The notes under the pieces: generated by a model | The model's database searches: none | What the model was told of the DNA's origin: nothing | Seen by the model: the letters and a program-made list of their open reading frames with translations, nothing else | Assembly: GCA_030765065.1 (NCBI GenBank) | Contig: CM060976.1 | Span: 58,326,539-58,390,538, forward strand | DNA: 64,000 nucleotides | From: Deroplatys truncata | Taxonomy: Eukaryota > Arthropoda > Insecta > Mantodea > Mantidae | Direction: 5' to 3' | Part shown: positions 1-10,330 of the stretch, piece after piece | Layout: every line of letters starts with the position of its first letter | Numbering within the stretch: position 1 is the first letter of the stretch | Program-made: the position numbers and the translations under genes

Positions 1-828
1 AATAACAAATCGTAAACTTTAAGAAGACTCTTTGTATAAACCAGCTTTGAAACTATGCATGCAGTGTGATACCGGAATTATTAACTCGTATAAGTAATTT
101 TATACAGACATGATAGGGAAATAGATAAATAATTGCAATAAATAATTTCTATGTGTTGAATCAATTAATGATGGAAGAAGAAAGGGTTACAACTTTGTAA
201 GTGAATCAGGAAGTCAATAACAGGTACATTACGGATTCAGGAAAAGCAATTAGTTAAACATTTAGAGCAGCTAAGGTAATTAAGCGTTCCGGCGGACTTA
301 GGTCAACAAGAAGCTCATTAGCTCAAGATTCAGGTAGTTTGAGTTCAAGACGTTAAGAAACAAGAGATGTGTGAAACGTCGTGTAGGTCAGTTCGGAAAA
401 ATGAGAGAGAGAAGGAATTCTTAGAATTTGGTAATCAAAGAATAAAAGTTATATTTCAGATTGCAAGATTTGGTAACCTGTAATGTAGGAACTTTGGTGA
501 CGTAGTTCTAAAGTAAGTGGGAGTTAAGTTAATAAAAGAGCGTGTATTGCTAAAATTAGTGTGTTTCTTTCTTTTCTTTCGTGTACAGCCTTAGATGCTC
601 ACAGTCTTTTAGGGTGATCAGCAGTTCGTAGCGATGGGTTATCAGTTACTTAGCGGTTTTGCCAGTAAGCATTTTACTGACACGGCAATTTATGCTTCTA
701 GTTTCTTCATTCAATTGTTATAGTTTCGAATGTTACAATTCATAATCAGTTTCTTTCTTTATCTTCAGACGATCGGCAGCTCGCTTCAATAGCTTCAAGC
801 ATTAAATCACATTAAATTTCTCAGTTAA
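1..828. other. Unassigned AT-rich sequence
   Basis: I see no coding region, RNA gene or recognised repeat here. Short purine-rich runs occur near 400-420, but nothing with ends or symmetry. Confidence 0.4.
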
Positions 829-1740
829 TTACTTTCTCTACTACGTATAGTAAGTAGGGGAAGTATTGTATTCCACCCAAAACTTCGATACCGAAATTTC
901 ACCGGAAATAAATGTTTTGAGACCCCCTGAATCCAAAAAAAGCATTTTTGGAAAACATGTCCGTGTGTGTGTCTGTGTGTCTGTCTGTGTGTGTGTATGT
1001 CTGTGAACAGCATAACTCAGAAACGAACAGTCGGATAAACACCAAACTTGGTATTTAGGTTCAGTATCTTCCAAAGATGCGACACGAAGCTTTTCAAGAA
1101 AATCCCCCACCCCAGATTACCCTTTACATGGAAGATTTTTCGAAAATTTTAATTTTCTCAAAAATGGCTCTAACGATTTTGATTAAATATCATAGGTTTA
1201 GGATATTATGATGACAAATAAAATGTATATCTTGAATTTTCTGGGAATGTCTCCAAAAGTATTCTTCATTGTGAACGACTTTTGCATAACTGGTAAACCA
1301 TAAGAGATAGACAAAATTTTACTACACAAAAAATGTAGATCGCGTTAAAATACACGATTTATGTCATATACATTTTTTTTTGTTGAGTGAAACGTTTTCG
1401 AGATATTGCTTGTTATTCCCTTAAATTTTTCAATACTTATTTTCTCAAATGGGAATTCGTTATTCATTTTTTTTGTCTTGGATATACAAAGAGTATTAAT
1501 CTGTGGCAAAGGGAATGGTGCTACACCTATCAACCAGCTATTAAGAGATATGTATGTGCTTAAAGGCTACTGTATTTCTATATTGCCCTTGCAAATATAT
1601 ATTCCCCTTACATCTACAAGAAAATTAGCAATAAGACAGAGTCTGCAAATGTTTATCTCGATTAACATGAAGTAGATGGAGAATAAGCGTTTGTAAAAAT
1701 AGTTTGTACGAGAGTAGAGAAAGTCATGTGAGTGTAACAC
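829..1740 (+). mobile_element. Family R dispersed repeat, near-complete copy 1
   Basis: This is one of the best copies of the dominant repeat. It opens with TTACTTTCTCTACTACG and closes with GTAGAGAAAGTCATGTG followed by AGTGTAACAC, so the ends form a short inverted repeat (CTTTCTCTAC / GTAGAGAAAG). About 132 bp from the left end lies a GT-rich tract (962-1004). No transposase-like reading frame is present; open stretches on either strand are low-complexity or shared by all copies. The structure fits a non-autonomous DNA transposon of about 0.9 kb. The family identity is not known to me, and no target duplication was established. Confidence 0.7.
962..1004 (+). repeat. GT-rich imperfect microsatellite inside family R
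   Basis: An impure tract of GT repeats broken by CT and AT. It occupies the same position in the repeat as the purer GT tracts of the copies at 5.3 and 21.8 kb. Confidence 0.85.
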
Positions 1741-2389
1741 ATCAGATTTTTTAAACTAGTATTGTCCTTTCACACTACGCCCTATCATGGTACTACATTT
1801 AATATAACTGAATAATTTCCGTTACAACCGATATATAGAAAATATGTATGAGCTGAGCACTGTTATTCTTCATACATATTTCATAGATTTACTTCATAGG
1901 TGCATATTGATTTAAGCATATATTTTGTGTTTAAAGGTTTATTTTGTTCGTCAGGTCTAGTATTCCTCGAAATAAGTAGATACATATTGGTTTATTTTAT
2001 GTTTAACACGTTCCGCAACTCGTAGGCGAGTTTTCAATATAAGGTCATGCATAAACATACAAACATGCTATTGTTTGAACTTTGTCGCCATTGACAAGTG
2101 ACTGTATGGTACTGCATTTATACTATGTAGTATTTACTCCTAAATTAACAATCGAAAGTTTACATTTCATTGGTTAAGAGAATCTCTTATTCGACGACTA
2201 TATTTTTGGCTTTGAGTTTGCTTGTAGACTATAAGAAAATCTGTGTTTTCCGGGCAAAAATTTTGTTAAAACACTAACATGTATTTGTTAATTTACACCC
2301 GAATGAATTAAATCAATTTCAGTATTGTTTAAACTAAAACAATTAAATACCGTCTCTAATTCATTGTTCTAAATTTCCCATTCTTACAG
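1741..2389. other. Unassigned AT-rich sequence
   Basis: No supported feature seen between two family R copies. Confidence 0.4.
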
Positions 2390-3025
2390 AAAACATTCCA
2401 AACTTGGTGTTTAGGTTCGCGACTTTCAAAGAAGCCACACGAAAATCTTCCACCTCAAACTGTGATTTACATGGAAACATCTTTGTTTTATTATCTAAAA
2501 ATGACTAAGTATTTTGGTTAAAATTCCGTATATTAAAGATACTTTCATGACAGATAAGATATATACTTGCATTTTCTGGGAATATCCTGTAAAGTCCTCT
2601 GCATTCGGAAGGAATTTTGTATAATTTTATACAACTGATACACATTAAGAGATGGGCAGAAACGTACTACACAAAAAATTTAGAGATATTTGAAATAATT
2701 TATTTTAAACCACTTTTTTGTGGTATAATCCATTTCCGGTATACCCGTAAATATTTATTTAAATTGCTCAATACTTTGCATTTTATTTAAAGTCCCATTG
2801 CCATTAATTTTTTTCTCGTGATGTCATGGTAAGAGTATGGAATTTTGAAGACACAGAGCAGCTTTTAAACACCTGGCAATCGAATCTGTTCTCCCTAAAA
2901 CGAAATGTATAATGAAACTGTATGTACAATTGTTTATCTCGATTAACGTGGATACGCGTAGTTTGTAGAAGACATATAAAATAAACGATAATGGGTAGAG
3001 AAAGTCACTGAATTTAATATATCAG
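2390..3025 (+). mobile_element. Family R, diverged copy truncated on the left
   Basis: Homology to copy 1 begins in the segment just after the GT tract (ACCAAACTTGGT-like part, here CCAAACTTGGTGTTTAGG) and runs to the right end GTAGAGAAAGTCACTG. The first ~170 bp, including the microsatellite, are missing. The middle has the alternative module with TTTTTCTCGTGATG also seen in copies at 9, 55 and 62.5 kb. Confidence 0.6.
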
Positions 3026-3104
3026 AGTTTTCCAAGTAGCAAGTCGCTATTGGTTTCTTTTTTCTCCCGTTGTAATACAAAGAGCATACCTGCAACAAAA
3101 ATGT

Positions 3105-3215
3105 AAAATGTCTAATGAAAGTTTATTTCGAATAACAGCAAATAGATGGAAGAATAAGCATTTGTAAGAATATTTTCTAGAAGCGTGAGTGCAGAAAGTC
3201 ACGTGAATGCAATAC
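3105..3215 (+). mobile_element. Family R right-end fragment
   Basis: Only the last ~110 bp of the repeat are present: AGTTTATTTCGAATAAC, GATGGAAGAATAAGC and AGAAAGTCACGTGAATGC are recognisable in the usual order. Confidence 0.5.
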
Positions 3216-3367
3216 ATAAGAATTTTAAGTTTTCTTTTTCATTTCTATAGTCCCCTTTAGCTGTTATGGTCATATCGGAGGCATTGAATGAAACATATGA
3301 TGGGGTTTTTACTCTTTGAACTTTAAGGCTAGGTTACTGTAGGTTTTCGCCATTTCTTCTTTAGCTT

Positions 3368-3524
3368 AGTTTTACATGCACATTCTCTCTCACATCCACA
3401 CTTCTGGAGTTTATGGAGGATAGAGAATAATTCTAAGTAAGGAAATATTCCCACCCTCCTGGGAATCGAACCCAGGACCTCCGGGTATTAAGCCAGCTCG
3501 CTTACCACTCGACCACGAAGGCAG
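3368..3524 (-). mobile_element. tRNA-derived SINE, head type 1
   Basis: Read on the minus strand, the element starts with a tRNA-like head whose A box resembles GTGGTCGAGTGGTAAG and whose B box is GGGTTCGATTCCC. A body follows with AATTATTCTCTATCCTCC and GTGTGGATG. The acceptor arms do not pair, so this is not a functional tRNA gene. The body is shared with the SINE at 3832-3991, whose head is different. It is expected to be transcribed by RNA polymerase III and mobilised by LINE machinery, as known for SINEs. Confidence 0.65.
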
Positions 3525-3831
3525 TCTCATTTTCACTTTCTCTACCGCGTGGCCTAGCCGCGCCGTATTTCAAGTGTGCAGATATCGGTTCATACGTTAA
3601 AACAGTTGTAAAACTCAACGGGGCAATTCCCAGTAAACACAGTCAGTGGGGAAGTGGCGAATTAGCGTGAGTGAGCTTCGTACTTTTTTTTTACATTTAT
3701 ACACCGCATTTAACCTCAATGTTGTTATCGGCAGCTTTCTTTTGGAATATATTATTGGGTATTGGCAATTCTGTTAACTCGCATGCGCTTGTCTTTAGGT
3801 TTCTAATAAGCTTTGGGCTTTAATCATTAGA

Positions 3832-3991
3832 TCACAAACACATACACACCATTCATCCACACTGCCAGACTCTGGAGAGGATAAGAAATAATCTTGGCTA
3901 GAGAAAAATTCTCACCCTTAGACAGGAATCGAGCACAGGACCCGTCGCATAGCAGGCAAGTGCTCTACCGACTTAGCTAAGGGGCTAGCCG
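3832..3991 (-). mobile_element. tRNA-derived SINE, head type 2 with the same body
   Basis: Minus-strand head begins CCCCTTAGCTAAGTCGGTAG (A box) and has CTGTGCTCGATTCCTGT where the B box should be. The body then repeats the sequence pattern of the neighbouring SINE (TTATTTCTTATCCTC, TCCAGA, GTGTGGATG). The different head on a common body suggests two subfamilies or head exchange. It lies 300 bp from, and in the same orientation as, the other copy. Confidence 0.6.
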
Positions 3992-4594
3992 AGCTTCGTT
4001 CTACTCCTCTTGCTTATCAGCAAAGAAGATGAACGGATCGAGGTCATTGAACAGCACTTCCCATGTTTGAACTAGAGTATACATTTTACGTGATGATAGA
4101 CCGAAAAGTCTTAAAATATTTTCTACTTTAGTTACACAGGCTTTATTTTCGAGGGAATAAACTCAGTTTTTAGATTCACAAATAATTAAAATATATTTTA
4201 TTTTACCTATCCGTATCCGTCCATAGCTATTCTTTAAATTGTGTTTACGCTGTTCTTGTCCGACATTGCAGACTCTAAGCAACAAGCATGAGAGCACGCA
4301 GTATTTCACTACTATCTTTTCGCTTACGATTATAAATGTTAATGTTAATATTGTAATTAGTATTATCTAACGGTCTGGTAACTGACTTCGCTCATTGAAT
4401 AGGTGTTCGAAATTTTGTCCCTGTAGATTGATACGAAGGTCAAACCGTTTCCCTGTATTCATATGAACGTTTCTGAGAACCGCTGGTGTAGTAGTAATAG
4501 TGGGGTTTTAGTGCACTAATACGCCAGGTCCCCAATGACCTGCTTTTACTTGGAAATTGCCTCGTTGAGCTCTTTTAACGCACCTGGTATAAGA

Positions 4595-5150
4595 CAGAGA
4601 GGGTTATACATTCCACCCAAAAATTCGATACGAGGTTTCAGCAAAAAATACCTGTTTTAAGGCTCCACCAATAAAAAGAGTGTTTTTAGAAAAAGGTCCG
4701 TCAACTGTGAACATCATAACCTAAAAACGAAACGTCGGATAAATACCAAACTTGTTATTTGAGCTATTAATTTCCAACGATGCACAAAGATTTAAAAAAA
4801 TGCCTCCAGCCCAGCTACCTTTAACATGGAATATTTTTCGAAATTTGTTATTCTTTAAAAAATGGTTGTGACGATTTGGATTGAAATACCATATATTAAA
4901 GAGATTTCTATGTAAATAAATGTATATCTCAAATTTTCTCAAAATAGTCTGAGAAGTTCTCTTCATTCGGATGAAGATTTGTATAACCTCGTACAACTGG
5001 TAAAAAGTTGAGCGATAGACAAAAACGTACATATACAAAAAAATGTGGATTTCTTTAAACCACACAATTTTTGCAAATAACTTTCCTGTAGAATAAGCCA
5101 TTACCAAGGTATCCGTTATTAATGGTTCGATTTGTTTAATACTTTATCAT
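4595..5150 (+). mobile_element. Family R, partial copy without GT tract
   Basis: Recognisable from ATTCCACCCAAAAATTCGAT through the GTCCGTCAACTGTGAACA segment, where the GT tract is absent, to the AACCATTTCCGAGATAT-like segment near 5110. It is directly followed by a complete copy in the same orientation. The missing GT tract indicates either loss or an ancestral state without the microsatellite. Confidence 0.55.
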
Positions 5151-5180
5151 TCCTTTCAAGTCACGTTGATTTTCAATTTT

Positions 5181-5309
5181 TTACTTTCTCTACTACGTAT
5201 AGTAAGTTGGGGAAGTATTGTATTCCACCCAAAAATTTGATATCGAGAGTTCACCAGAAACATATGCTTTGAGACCCCCTGAATCCAAAAAAGCATTTTT
5301 GGAAACATG

Positions 5310-5356
<47 letters not shown>

Positions 5357-6153
5357 CTGTGCCTGTGCCTGTGAACAGCATAACTCAGAAACGAACAGTT
5401 GGATAAATACCAAACTTGGTATTTAGGTTCAGTACCTTCCAGAGATGCGACACGAAGGTTTTCAAGAAAATCCCTTCACCCCAGATTACCCTTTACATGG
5501 AACATTCTTCGAAAATTTTAATTTTCTCAACAATGGCTCAAACGATTTTGATTAAAATACCATATGTTTAAGATATTTTCATGACAAATAAAATGTATAT
5601 CTTGAATTTTCTGGGAATGTCTCCAAAAGTATTCTTCATTGTGAACGACTTTTGCATAACTGGTAAACCATAAGAGATAGACAGAATTTTATTACACAAA
5701 AAATGTAGATTGCGTTAAAATACACAATTTATGTCATATACATTTTTTTTGTTGAGTGAACTATTTTCGAGATATTGCTTGTTATTCCCGTAAATTCTTC
5801 AATAATTTTCTAAATGGGAATTCGTTATTCATTTTTTTTTTTGTCTTGGATATGCAAAGAGTATTAATCTGTGGCAAAGAGAATGGTGCTACACCTAGCA
5901 ACCAGCTATTAAGAGATATGTCTATGCTTATACGCTACTGTATTTCTATACTGCCCTTGCAAATACAAAACAAGGGGAATATAGTACACCTTAAGCGATA
6001 GTCAAATATTTTTAGAACTGGTCGCTATGTGTAAAATGTAATTTTCTTTGCATGTCAAATTAGCGTTTCTGCAAATGTTTATCTCGATTAATATGAAATA
6101 GATGGAGAATAAGAGTTTGTACAAGAGTAAAGAAAGTCATGTGAGTGTAACAC
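5181..6153 (+). mobile_element. Family R, near-complete copy with pure GT tract
   Basis: Starts TTACTTTCTCTACTACG and ends AGAAAGTCATGTGAGTGT. It is ~98% similar by eye to copy 1 over much of its length. Near its right end (about 5970-6060) a segment reads as the reverse complement of the corresponding module of other copies (AAGCGATAGTCAAATATTTT against AAAATATTTGACTATCGCTT), so this copy carries an internal inversion or inverted duplication. Confidence 0.7.
5313..5355 (+). repeat. (GT)n microsatellite in family R
   Basis: About 21 uninterrupted GT units followed by CCTGTGCCTGTG. Position 132 bp from the repeat's left end, as in other copies. Confidence 0.95.
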
Positions 6154-6169
6154 ATCAGATCTTTTTCTC

Positions 6170-6365
6170 ACGATTGCATGGAAATAGTTTGGAATTTTAA
6201 GGATAGCATATAGCGTCCGTTCTTAAACATTTATCGCTGATCCCTTTGTATCTATAACGAAATGTGTAATGTAGCTATTTCACTAAACGTTTGCTTCAGT
6301 AAGAGTAGTTTTTATACCCTTAAATAAACGATTGAGGGTATAGAAAATCATGTGAATGTATCAAA
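6170..6365 (+). mobile_element. Family R (alternative-module) right-end fragment
   Basis: Begins TTTTTCTCACGATTGCATGG and ends near GTATAGAAAATCATGTGAA. It lies immediately after the previous copy, as if one repeat right end followed another. Confidence 0.5.
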
Positions 6366-6374
6366 TCAATGTTT

Positions 6375-6534
6375 ACTATTGTTTTAGACATAAGATGGAA
6401 GTGGTCGTGGGTATTAAATTTCCAACCCGGTATTTACCTTGCTGACTAAGGGAAAGAAAAGAAGAAAAAGTCAAATTGGCCGGCCCACGGTATTTGAACT
6501 CGACACCTCCAGAATGCGGGCCACAAATGTTTCC
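6375..6534 (-). mobile_element. tRNA-like SINE, family S3
   Basis: On the minus strand a B-box-like GAGTTCAAATACC precedes a body reading AAGGTAAATACCGGGTTGG and a tail ending TTATGTCTAAAACAAT. The same body and tail occur at 27340-27500, which defines a family. The A box is weak. Confidence 0.5.
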
Positions 6535-6600
6535 CTTTGTACTGTAACCAAATGTGTAACAGCTATTTAAGCAGAGGTTTATCTCGATTAAAATGAAATA
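6535..6600 (+). mobile_element. Family R short fragment
   Basis: Contains TTCCCTTTGTAC, AAATGTGTAA and GGTTTATCTCGATTAA in the family R order. Confidence 0.35.
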
Positions 6601-6603
6601 GAT

Positions 6604-6837
6604 AAAAAATCTGATGTGTTACACTCACATGACATTCTCTACACTTGTACAAACTATTCTTACAAACGATTATTCTCCATATGCTTCATGTTAATCGAGA
6701 TATTGAGATGTCAATCTTATTGCTAATTTTCTTGTAGATGCAAGGAGAATTGGTAGGCTTTAAGCGATAGTAAATATTTTAAGAGCTGGTTGCTATGTGG
6801 AGTATTCCATTCTCTTTGCATTACCAGGACAAAAAGC
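6604..6837 (-). mobile_element. Family R right half, inverted
   Basis: Minus strand reads from TTTTTGTCCTGGTAATGCAA through GCAACCAGCTCTTAAAATAT to the right end AGAGAATGTCATGTGAGTGT. It is closest to the copy at 21.7 kb. Homology stops abruptly at 6837, where unrelated sequence with an open frame begins. Confidence 0.6.
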
Positions 6838-7071
6838 TATAGATTTTAACTGTGCAGTAAACACACCGTAGTGACAGCACTGGAAAAATGTTTTTAACAC
6901 ACTGCCTAAATCCCCTGGTATGATCCCTTGTAATGCAAAATTATTTGTTACTGCATTGCAGATTACTTTTACATCATCAATTACAATATCCTGCAGCCAA
7001 ACCTCATCAGCGCACAAGTAAGGCGGATATGGCATAACACCATCATAATTTGAAAATGATTTTAAGTGCAA
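6793..7071 (-). CDS. Unrecognised 92-codon open frame, partly outside the repeat
   Basis: The frame starts with an ATG at 7071 and encodes 92 residues. The first ~78 are outside any repeat I recognise and are of normal composition (DVKVICNAVTNNFALQG, PGDLGSVLKTFFQCCHYGVF), while the last ~14 residues are encoded by family R. It could be a relic of an exon or of an autonomous element, or chance. I do not recognise a family and assign no function. Confidence 0.15.
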   Translation of the reverse strand: MHLKSFSNYDGVMPYPPYLCADEVWLQDIVIDDVKVICNAVTNNFALQGIIPGDLGSVLKTFFQCCHYGVFTAQLKSIAFCPGNAKRMEYST

Positions 7072-7555
7072 ATCATTGCTTAAATGAAGAATTTTATCAA
7101 TTCTTCAGAACTCCAACCATCAATATTTATTACAGTTGAAAAACACAACGCCAGCACCGAGTTGCTTGTGCACTGTGTGGTTTTAACCTCACCAAATATG
7201 TCGTTATTTTAGCTCAAGGTACCACCAATCACTATGGAAGCTTTCACGGAAAACAACATCTTAACATTAAAATTAAAACTGGTTCGTTTCTTACTAGGCA
7301 TTATGAAAAGTCTTAAATAAGAGAAACACCAAGAAAATGGTACTATAACAAATAATATATGTAAGAATAAAATGATACAACCCTTAAACCGTGGAAACAA
7401 GAAATAAAAACTAAAATAGGAACATTTAAAATGCTAACGAACAATAAGATATGAATTAATAAAATGAAACGATCTTACGAAATTGGTCCAAATCAGCAAT
7501 CCTTTGAAGCACAAGCCGATAGAAGATTCACAAAATCATAGCAGTCCTTTATTTC
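7072..7555. other. Unassigned sequence between two inverted family R pieces
   Basis: AT-rich; no RNA gene or known repeat seen. Confidence 0.4.
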
Positions 7556-8333
7556 ACAGTATAAAAAATATTTGACTATCGCTTAAGCCTATTTTGTTCC
7601 CCTTGTTTTGTATTTGCAAGGGCAATATAGAAATACAGTAACCTTTAAGCATATAAATATTTCTTAATAGCTGATTGCTATGTGCAGCGCCATTCTCTTT
7701 GCCACAGATTAATACTCTTTGTACATCCAAGACAAAAAATGAATAACGAATTGCCATTTGAGAAAAAGTATAAGTATTCGAAAATTTAAGGGAATAACAA
7801 GCAATATCTTGAAAATGGTTCACTCCAAAAAATGTATATTACATAAATTGTGTATTTTAACGCGATCTACATATTTTGTGTAGTAAAATTTTGTCTATCT
7901 CTTATGGTTTACCAGTTATGCAAAAGTCCTTCACAACGAGGAATGCTTTTGGAGACATTTCCAAAAAATTCGTGATATACATTTCAATTTGTCATAATAA
8001 TGTCTTAAACATATGATATTTTAATCAGAATCGAATTAAAATTTTCGAAAAATGTTCCATGTGAAAAGTAATCTGGGGTGGGGGATTTTCTTGAAAAACT
8101 TCGTGTCGCATCTCTGGAAGATACTGAACCCAAATACCAAGTTTGGTATTTATCCAACTGTTCGTTTCTGAGTTATGCTGTTCAAAGACACACACGGACA
8201 TGTTTGCAAAAATGTTTTTTTTTTTTTGATTCAGGGAGTCTCAAAACGTATATTTCCGTTGAAATCTCGGTATCGAATTTTTGGGTGGAATACAATACTT
8301 CCCCTACTTAGTATATGTAGTAGAGAAAGTAAA
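7556..8333 (-). mobile_element. Family R, inverted copy lacking its right end
   Basis: The minus strand begins at the left inverted repeat (TTACTTTCTCTAC, 8321-8333) and runs through the short CGTGTGTGTC tract into the module that in the 5.2-kb copy is also inverted (TTGCAAATACAAAACAAGG). It lacks the last ~150 bp. The GT tract is minimal here. Confidence 0.65.
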
Positions 8334-8393
8334 AATTAGCTTTCGTAGGAATACGAGGTAGATAAAGTTATGTGAATAACACGTTAGATTTTA
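8334..8393 (+). mobile_element. Family R right-end fragment
   Basis: AGCTTTCGTAGGAATACGAG followed by GTAGATAAAGTTATGTGAAT resembles the family R right terminus. Confidence 0.35.
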
Positions 8394-8957
8394 CGTATTG
8401 TACCTATCTATTGCAGGTAAACCGAGTTTACTTATAAAATACCATAAAGGATACCGCACGCTCAAGATCCTGATGCATCGTAGCGTGGGCGGCATCTTTA
8501 GCAAAGTACCTGTGTGATCTCATCAAGGAGACATTGCCAGAAAGCGTACATTCGGCCAATCTCGCTCCAGTACATTTGAATGAGGGCAAGCGTAAAACGC
8601 TTTGGAATGGAAGGGAGAGATCATTAGCCGAGTCCGTGTGAGAGAGAGCGGCGCCATTAGGAAATGAGCGTCTTGCTGCCGTGACTGACGCACTCAGTAT
8701 GGCAACGTCTAGAATTACATTCCTAGATGACAGCAAAGGTCTAACGGTAAACATTCTTTTGAGTTGTTTATATGTGGAATCGTGTATCACAGACTTCAGC
8801 CCGACAGCTGGTTATGATCCTAGGGGCGGCTAGTAGAAGGGTTAAATATAGTTTGTTGGTGGAACTTTCCAACGAATCCCACTGCTATCCTTCTCTACTG
8901 TTTGTTCTTCTTTCAGATTTACTTTTGACATGCAGAAGCCAACAGAAAAAAGATCTG
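8394..8957. other. Unassigned, GC-richer segment
   Basis: About 8440-8760 is more GC-rich than its surroundings and is open on the minus strand for 120 codons (8428-8790), but the predicted protein matches nothing I know and lacks a clear domain. It may be part of an unrecognised repeat. Confidence 0.3.
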
Positions 8958-9783
8958 AAGTGTTACATTCTCTACCTTCTATCGTTTATTAGTGGGTATA
9001 CAAACTAGTCTTACTAAAGGTTATTTTTATATCTACTTCATTTTAAGCCAAATAAACATTAACAGAAATGGTTTTATTACACACTTCGTTATAGATAAAA
9101 AAAGAACAGCGATAGTTAAGTGTTTAAGAACTAGACGCTATACGCTGAGCTTAAAGTTTCATACTGTTTCAATGGAATCTCGAGAAACAACTGAATGTTG
9201 ACAGGACGTTAAAAGAATAGCTAAGTATAGAACAATTGTACCATTAATAACGGATATATCGTAAATGGCTGATGCTACAAAAACCGTTATTTGAGTTATA
9301 AAGAGATCTACATTCTCCATCGCTTAAGGTTTACCAATTATACAAGCATGTACAAAATTTCTTCCGAAATAAGAGGATTTCAAAGGCTATTCCCAAAAAA
9401 ATTTGAGATAAACATTTTATTTTTCATGAAAAAATCTTTAATAATGGTATTCAAATCAAAACTGTTACAGAAATTTTTATAACATAAAAAATTACCAAAA
9501 ATGTGCCAGGTAAAGGTAATTTGGAGTAGAAGATACTTTTGAATATCTTCGTGTCGAATCTTTGGAAGGTACTGAGCTTAAACACCCAATTTGGTGTTCA
9601 TCCAACTTTTCGTTTTTGATGAATGCTGTTCAAAGAAATACGAACGGTTCTGTTTCTAAAAATATTGTTTTTTTTATATTTAGAGTCCTCAAAACATGTA
9701 TTTCTGGTGAAATATCGGCATGGAATTTTTGGATGGAATGCAATACCTTCTTTACCTACTAGGTACATGGTAGAAAAAGTAAT
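8958..9783 (-). mobile_element. Family R, inverted copy with alternative module
   Basis: Bounded by GTGTTACATTCTCTACC on the left and GGTAGAAAAAGTAA on the right, that is the two family termini in reverse. It contains the module CAGTTGTTTCTCGAGATTCC (minus strand) that replaces the ATGCAAAGAG module of other copies. The GT tract is absent. Confidence 0.65.
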
Positions 9784-9894
9784 AAGTAACTGAATGTTTT
9801 GATAATTAGCAGATCCCGGATTCTTATGACGTCATATTTTAGTTGTTGCATCATAGGGATTGCCAACGTGTTTATAGATCCTTATCATGGTCCC

Positions 9895-10330
9895 AGATTA
9901 TGAAAATACATATTATGACTTTATTCAGTTTTCCAACTGTCACTACTCGAAGTTCTCAATGTCAGTTCACTGTTATAATCTTGTTCAACTTCACTGGTGC
10001 TTCACTTATTTCACTCTATCTTCACTAATGTGAACTAGTTCAATTTCCCCTATCGTTTCATTTAGTTTTCATTCACTTCAATTTTTTCGTGGAGTAACGA
10101 AATACCTACGACATAGCCTCTTCTTCCGGACGCTGTTTCACTGGGAAGGAAAAACGAGACTTCTCCAATATCCCCCGGAAACAGTAGTATTCACTGCGCA
10201 TCACGCATTTGTCACAAACTTGCTAGGAGAACCGATTTTTTCGTCCCACTCTCCCACTCACCAACCGCGTGAACACTCGCTTATATAGCCAATGGAATCT
10301 TAATCAGTGGAAGCATAAAGGACCGAATGG
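9895..10330. repeat. LTR-like repeat L2, uninterrupted copy
   Basis: Segments such as CAGTTTTCCAACTGTC, CACTAATGTGAACTAGTTCA, GAAACAGTAGTATTCACTGC and GAACACTCGCTTATATAGCC occur in the same order in two pieces at 57190-57340 and 61793-62040. The repeat may be an LTR or another retroelement end, since it contains TATATAG, but its own termini and orientation are not clear. Confidence 0.45.

Noticed and set aside
3452-3524. Possible genuine tRNA gene on the minus strand
   Set aside because: A and B boxes are present but the acceptor stem does not pair and a SINE body follows directly.
5156-5413. Open frames with His-Thr or Cys-Val runs
   Set aside because: They are translations of GT/CA tracts inside family R.
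8428-8790. 120-codon minus-strand frame
   Set aside because: No domain, no homologue known to me, no gene structure; kept only as an unassigned GC-richer segment.
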